Source of the DNA: Oscillospiraceae bacterium
GTDB taxonomy: Bacteria; Bacillota_A; Clostridia; Oscillospirales; Ruminococcaceae
DNA length: 8,415 nucleotides
Direction of reading: 5' to 3'
Assembly (NCBI GenBank): GCA_017400025.1
Contig: JAFQAF010000136.1
Location: 1 to 8,415, forward strand
Shown here: one piece after another, positions 6,493-8,415 of the stretch
Layout of the letters: every line of letters begins with the position of its first letter
How positions within the stretch are numbered: position 1 is the stretch's first letter
Notes under the pieces: generated by a model
Told to the model about the DNA's origin: nothing
Seen by the model: the letters and a program-made list of their open reading frames with translations, nothing else
Databases searched by the model: none
Program-made: the position numbers and the translations under genes

Positions 6493-6999
6493 ATGAAATA
6501 TGCACAGATGCGCCAGTTTGATGTGGCAAACGGCGTGGGTATACGCACCAGCCTTTTTGTCAGCGGCTGTCATTTCCACTGCAAAAACTGCTTCAACCGG
6601 GAATACTGGCCTTTTGATTACGGCACAGAGTATGATGATGAAGCAATGCAGAAATTCATCGATATGGGCAACCACCCCAACGTCACTGGCTATTCCCTGC
6701 TGGGGGGAGAGCCTATGGACCAGCTGATGGATGATATGATGCTGAAAACTGTAATGGAAATCAAAAAACAGACAGGCAAAACTATCTGGATGTGGACAGG
6801 CTTCACCTTTGAAACACTGAACGAAAAGCAGAAGGAAATAGTAAAGTATGTTGACGTACTGGTGGACGGCCAGTTTATAGACGAAAAGAAAAATCTCACA
6901 CTGCTGTTCCGCGGCAGTGAAAACCAGCGAATAATAGATGTGCAGAAAACACTGGCTGCCGGAGAAATAATACCCTGGGAGAGGGAAAATGGATATTAA
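6493..6999 (+). CDS. nrdG: Anaerobic ribonucleotide reductase activating protein NrdG (radical SAM)
   Basis: NrdG uses a 4Fe-4S cluster and S-adenosylmethionine to generate the glycyl radical on NrdD. The 168 residues fit the short NrdG type. The cluster motif is GCHFHCKNC with C26, C30 and C33 (CxxxCxxC), preceded by [13 protein letters not shown], typical of NrdG. LLGGEPM (69-75) is the SAM-contacting GGE motif, and WMWTGF follows later. GAGGA at 6481-6485, seven bases before the ATG, sits inside the end of the glycosyltransferase gene. The dUTPase gene overlaps its 3' end by 11 bases. Its partner nrdD is about 4 kb upstream, in a separate unit. A pyruvate formate-lyase activase is the main alternative, but length and the NGVG start favour NrdG. 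Confidence 0.95.
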   Translation: MKYAQMRQFDVANGVGIRTSLFVSGCHFHCKNCFNREYWPFDYGTEYDDEAMQKFIDMGNHPNVTGYSLLGGEPMDQLMDDMMLKTVMEIKKQTGKTIWMWTGFTFETLNEKQKEIVKYVDVLVDGQFIDEKKNLTLLFRGSENQRIIDVQKTLAAGEIIPWERENGY

Positions 7000-7417
7000 A
7001 ATAAAGTATTTCAATCAGAATATAGACAAAATTGCCCCTATATCAAAAGGGGACTGGATAGACCTGCGTGCCTCAGCCACTGTGGAAATAAAAGCAGGGG
7101 AATTTAAACTCATTCCTCTGGGCGTTGCAATGCAGCTGCCGGCCGGATATGAAGCACACGTGTGCCCCCGTTCCTCCACTTTCAAAAATTTCGGCGTTAT
7201 CCAGACAAATTCCACCGGCATCATAGACAACAGCTACTGTGGCGACAATGACCAGTGGTTTTTCCCGGCCTTTGCAATGAGGGATACCGTTATAAAGGAA
7301 AACGACAGAATCTGCCAGTTCAGAATAATGGAAATCCAGCCACAGATAAACTTTGTCACAGTGGAAACACTGGGCAATGAAGACCGCGGCGGCCATGGCT
7401 CAACCGGGGTGAAATAA
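6989..7417 (+). CDS. dut: Trimeric dUTP diphosphatase
   Basis: The enzyme hydrolyses dUTP to dUMP and diphosphate, keeping uracil out of DNA and feeding thymidylate synthesis. The 142 residues carry all five motifs of the trimeric family in order: DWIDLRA (22-28), PRSST (60-64), [11 protein letters not shown] (77-87) with the catalytic D80, RICQFRI (107-113), and RGGHGSTG (133-140). His136 replaces the phenylalanine that commonly stacks on the uracil; histidine at this place is known, for example in the Mycobacterium tuberculosis enzyme, so activity is expected. The long insert [11 protein letters not shown] after motif 3 is typical of a Firmicute/phage subgroup. The ATG lies inside nrdG with GAGGG at 6981-6985 just upstream, an 11-base overlap that couples translation and links the two DNA-precursor functions. 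Confidence 0.96.
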   Translation: MDIKIKYFNQNIDKIAPISKGDWIDLRASATVEIKAGEFKLIPLGVAMQLPAGYEAHVCPRSSTFKNFGVIQTNSTGIIDNSYCGDNDQWFFPAFAMRDTVIKENDRICQFRIMEIQPQINFVTVETLGNEDRGGHGSTGVK

Positions 7418-7452
7418 ACAGGCTGATAAATTTGAACTTGGAGAGAATGTAT

Positions 7453-7815
7453 ATGAAATACAAAGGAACACTTATCGTTGTTAAAGATTGTAACCGTGCG
7501 TTAAAGTTCTATAGTGATATGTTTGGATTTCATCTGCTTCAGGACAACGATGGAAATATGGAATTGACGAATAATTTATATTTACAGGAATCGGGATACT
7601 GGGAACAATTCACAAAGAGAAATGTTATTCCAAACAGTAATCAGTCCGAGTTGTATTTTGAAGAGCCCAACATAGAACAATTTGTAGAGCGTCTTGAAAC
7701 ACTTTACCCTGAAATCGAATATGTCAATCACCTGATGACACACAGCTGGGGACAAAAGGTGGTCAGATTCTATGATTTGGATGGTAACTTAATTGAAGTG
7801 GGAACGCCGTTTTAA
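7453..7815 (+). CDS. VOC-family (glyoxalase/bleomycin-resistance fold) protein
   Basis: The protein starts MKYKGTLIVVKDCNRALKFY and ends FYDLDGNLIEVGTPF, the two ends typical of single-unit vicinal-oxygen-chelate proteins of about 120 residues. These form metal-binding dimers with roles from glyoxalase to antibiotic resistance. The start is taken as ATG 7453, seven bases after GGAGAG (7440-7445); ATG 7447 is only about three bases from that site and TTG 7432 lies ahead of it. The substrate is unknown. Codon use differs sharply from all neighbours: by eye 7 of 13 leucines are TTA/TTG, 6 of 7 glycines are GGA with no GGC, and CAA and TTG are common. This suggests recent acquisition. It lies 35 bases after dut with no terminator between, so it may be read from the upstream unit. 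Confidence 0.85.
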   Translation: MKYKGTLIVVKDCNRALKFYSDMFGFHLLQDNDGNMELTNNLYLQESGYWEQFTKRNVIPNSNQSELYFEEPNIEQFVERLETLYPEIEYVNHLMTHSWGQKVVRFYDLDGNLIEVGTPF

Positions 7816-7859
7816 TCAACAAATCCCAATTTATCAAATAATAAAATTAATATTGAATC

Positions 7860-7893
7860 AAAACTGTCCTCTTTAAAGAGGGCAGTTTTTTTA
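7860..7893 (+). terminator. Strong Rho-independent terminator after the VOC gene
   Basis: The arms aaaactgtcctcttt (7860-7874) and aaagagggcagtttt (7875-7889) pair along nearly their whole length with one G-T wobble; the central TTTAAA opens as the loop. A run of seven T residues continues from the stem. The stem could also work in the minus direction, because the left arm begins with A residues, but no leftward gene is visible here. It ends the glycosyltransferase-nrdG-dut-VOC unit. Confidence 0.88.
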
Positions 7894-7922
7894 TTGACTT
7901 ATATACATCATAATAGTAAAAT
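7894..7922 (+). promoter_or_regulatory. Promoter of the M20 amidohydrolase gene
   Basis: TTGACT (7894-7899), a 17-base spacer and TAAAAT (7917-7922) are each 5/6 matches to consensus. It directly follows the terminator. The predicted start is near 7929, about 30 bases ahead of the ATG. Confidence 0.7.
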
Positions 7923-7957
7923 ATTGTTATTAAATTAACGATTTTAGAGGTGTAAAT

Positions 7958-8415
7958 ATGAACAGAGCACTTGAATGGTCACAGGAAATACAGAAAGAGA
8001 TTTCCGCATGGCGCAGAGAACTGCACAAAATACCGGAACTGGGGCTGAACCTGCCACAGACCACTGCCTTTATCACAGCAAAGCTGGATGAGTGGGGTGT
8101 AAACTATACAGTGTGCAAAAACTGCACAGGTGTGGTGGCACTGCTGGGCAAGGCAGGGGGCAGATGTATCGCTCTGCGCGCAGATATGGATGCACTGCCT
8201 ATAAAGGAAGAAACAGGCCTTGACTATGCATCAACCAACGAAAATATGCACGCCTGCGGTCACGATTGCCACGCTGCAATGCTGCTGGGTACAGCAAAAA
8301 TCCTCAAGGAACACGAAGATGAACTGAGCGGATATGTGAAGCTGTTCTTCCAGCCGGGTGAAGAAGGCCCTGGCGGTGCACCGGTTATGATAGAGGAAGG
8401 CTGTATGGAAAACCC
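7958..8415 (+). CDS. M20-family amidohydrolase (M20D, hippurate/N-acyl-amino-acid hydrolase type), 3' end missing
   Basis: The first 152 codons are present and the frame is open to the right edge. Enzymes of this family are cytoplasmic two-metal amidohydrolases that split acyl groups from amino acids. The translation begins MNRALEWSQEIQKEISAWRR. It shows RRELHKIPELG (19-29), ALRADMDALPI (72-82), HACGHDCHAAML (98-109) and LFFQPGEEGPGGA (129-141). By comparison with plant IAA-amino-acid hydrolases, C100, H102 and E136 should be metal ligands and E135 the catalytic base; the C100 ligand and CGHDCH form are typical of M20D. AGAGGTG (7946-7952) precedes the ATG. Codon use matches the host style. 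Whether it acts on N-acetyl-diaminopimelate, hippurate or other acyl-amino acids cannot be decided from the N-terminal part. Confidence 0.9.
   Translation, partial: MNRALEWSQEIQKEISAWRRELHKIPELGLNLPQTTAFITAKLDEWGVNYTVCKNCTGVVALLGKAGGRCIALRADMDALPIKEETGLDYASTNENMHACGHDCHAAMLLGTAKILKEHEDELSGYVKLFFQPGEEGPGGAPVMIEEGCMEN

Noticed and set aside
6493..6999. QueE or pyruvate formate-lyase activase as identity of the radical SAM protein
   Set aside because: No queuosine genes or pyruvate formate-lyase gene nearby; the [14 protein letters not shown] start, short length, and nrdD and dut in the window favour NrdG.
6202..7014. Open 270-codon frame on the minus strand across nrdG and the glycosyltransferase end
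   Set aside because: It lies wholly opposite two well-supported genes, is rich in Cys, His and Phe as expected from the antisense of this codon style, and has no recognisable domain.
7432..7452. TTG 7432 or ATG 7447 as start of the VOC protein
   Set aside because: The GGAGAG site at 7440-7445 fits only ATG 7453, and the family normally begins with the MKYKG-type strand.
1..8415. CRISPR arrays, tRNA or rRNA genes, insertion sequences, phage genes
   Set aside because: No regularly spaced repeats, cloverleaf or rRNA signature, transposase motif or terminal repeats were seen; the dUTPase has phage relatives but sits in a host operon with host codon use.

Overview
The window reads as chromosome of an anaerobic, low-to-mid GC Firmicute, most likely a gut clostridium of the Oscillospiraceae/Ruminococcaceae type. 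This rests on an oxygen-sensitive class III ribonucleotide reductase as the RNR present, on AGGAGG-type ribosome binding sites, on sigma-A-like promoters, and on the CotH / VTC-domain / DUF4956 gene set, which is common in that group. Most genes share one codon style (Leu CTG/CTT, Gly GGC, Gln CAG, Thr ACA). The genus assignment is inference.

Layout. Positions 1-84 hold the first 28 codons of a leftward gene, a YegS/BmrU-type lipid kinase. Positions 85-311 are a divergent promoter region with a leftward promoter, a palindrome at its probable start point, and a pair of strong NrdR boxes overlapping the rightward promoter. Then come nrdD (312-2459) and a terminator. A second unit has an extended -10 promoter and encodes an exported CotH-family kinase (2582-4099), a stand-alone VTC-type tunnel enzyme (4099-4791) and a DUF4956 membrane protein (4792-5466), ending in a terminator. 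A third unit starts with its own promoter and runs through a GtrB/CsbB-like glycosyltransferase (5551-6489), nrdG (6493-6999), a trimeric dUTPase (6989-7417) and a VOC-family protein (7453-7815) to a strong terminator. The last gene is an M20 amidohydrolase (from 7958), cut by the right edge, with a near-consensus promoter. All genes except the first are on the + strand.

How the genes fit together. NrdD, its radical-SAM activase NrdG, and dUTPase form a DNA-precursor module: NrdG installs the glycyl radical on NrdD, NrdD makes dNTPs, and Dut removes dUTP and supplies dUMP. NrdD and NrdG are normally adjacent and co-transcribed. Here about 4 kb, two terminators and two promoters separate them, and only nrdD carries NrdR boxes.

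The intervening CotH-VTC-DUF4956 unit is the most intriguing part. Its tightly coupled genes encode an extracytoplasmic kinase-like protein, a cytoplasmic enzyme of the polyphosphate-polymerase fold with a complete set of tunnel residues, and a membrane protein that could serve as its membrane partner. The DUF4956 membrane core also looks like MgtC/SapB proteins, followed by a small ACT-like tail. The VOC gene has clearly different codon use and looks like a later arrival.
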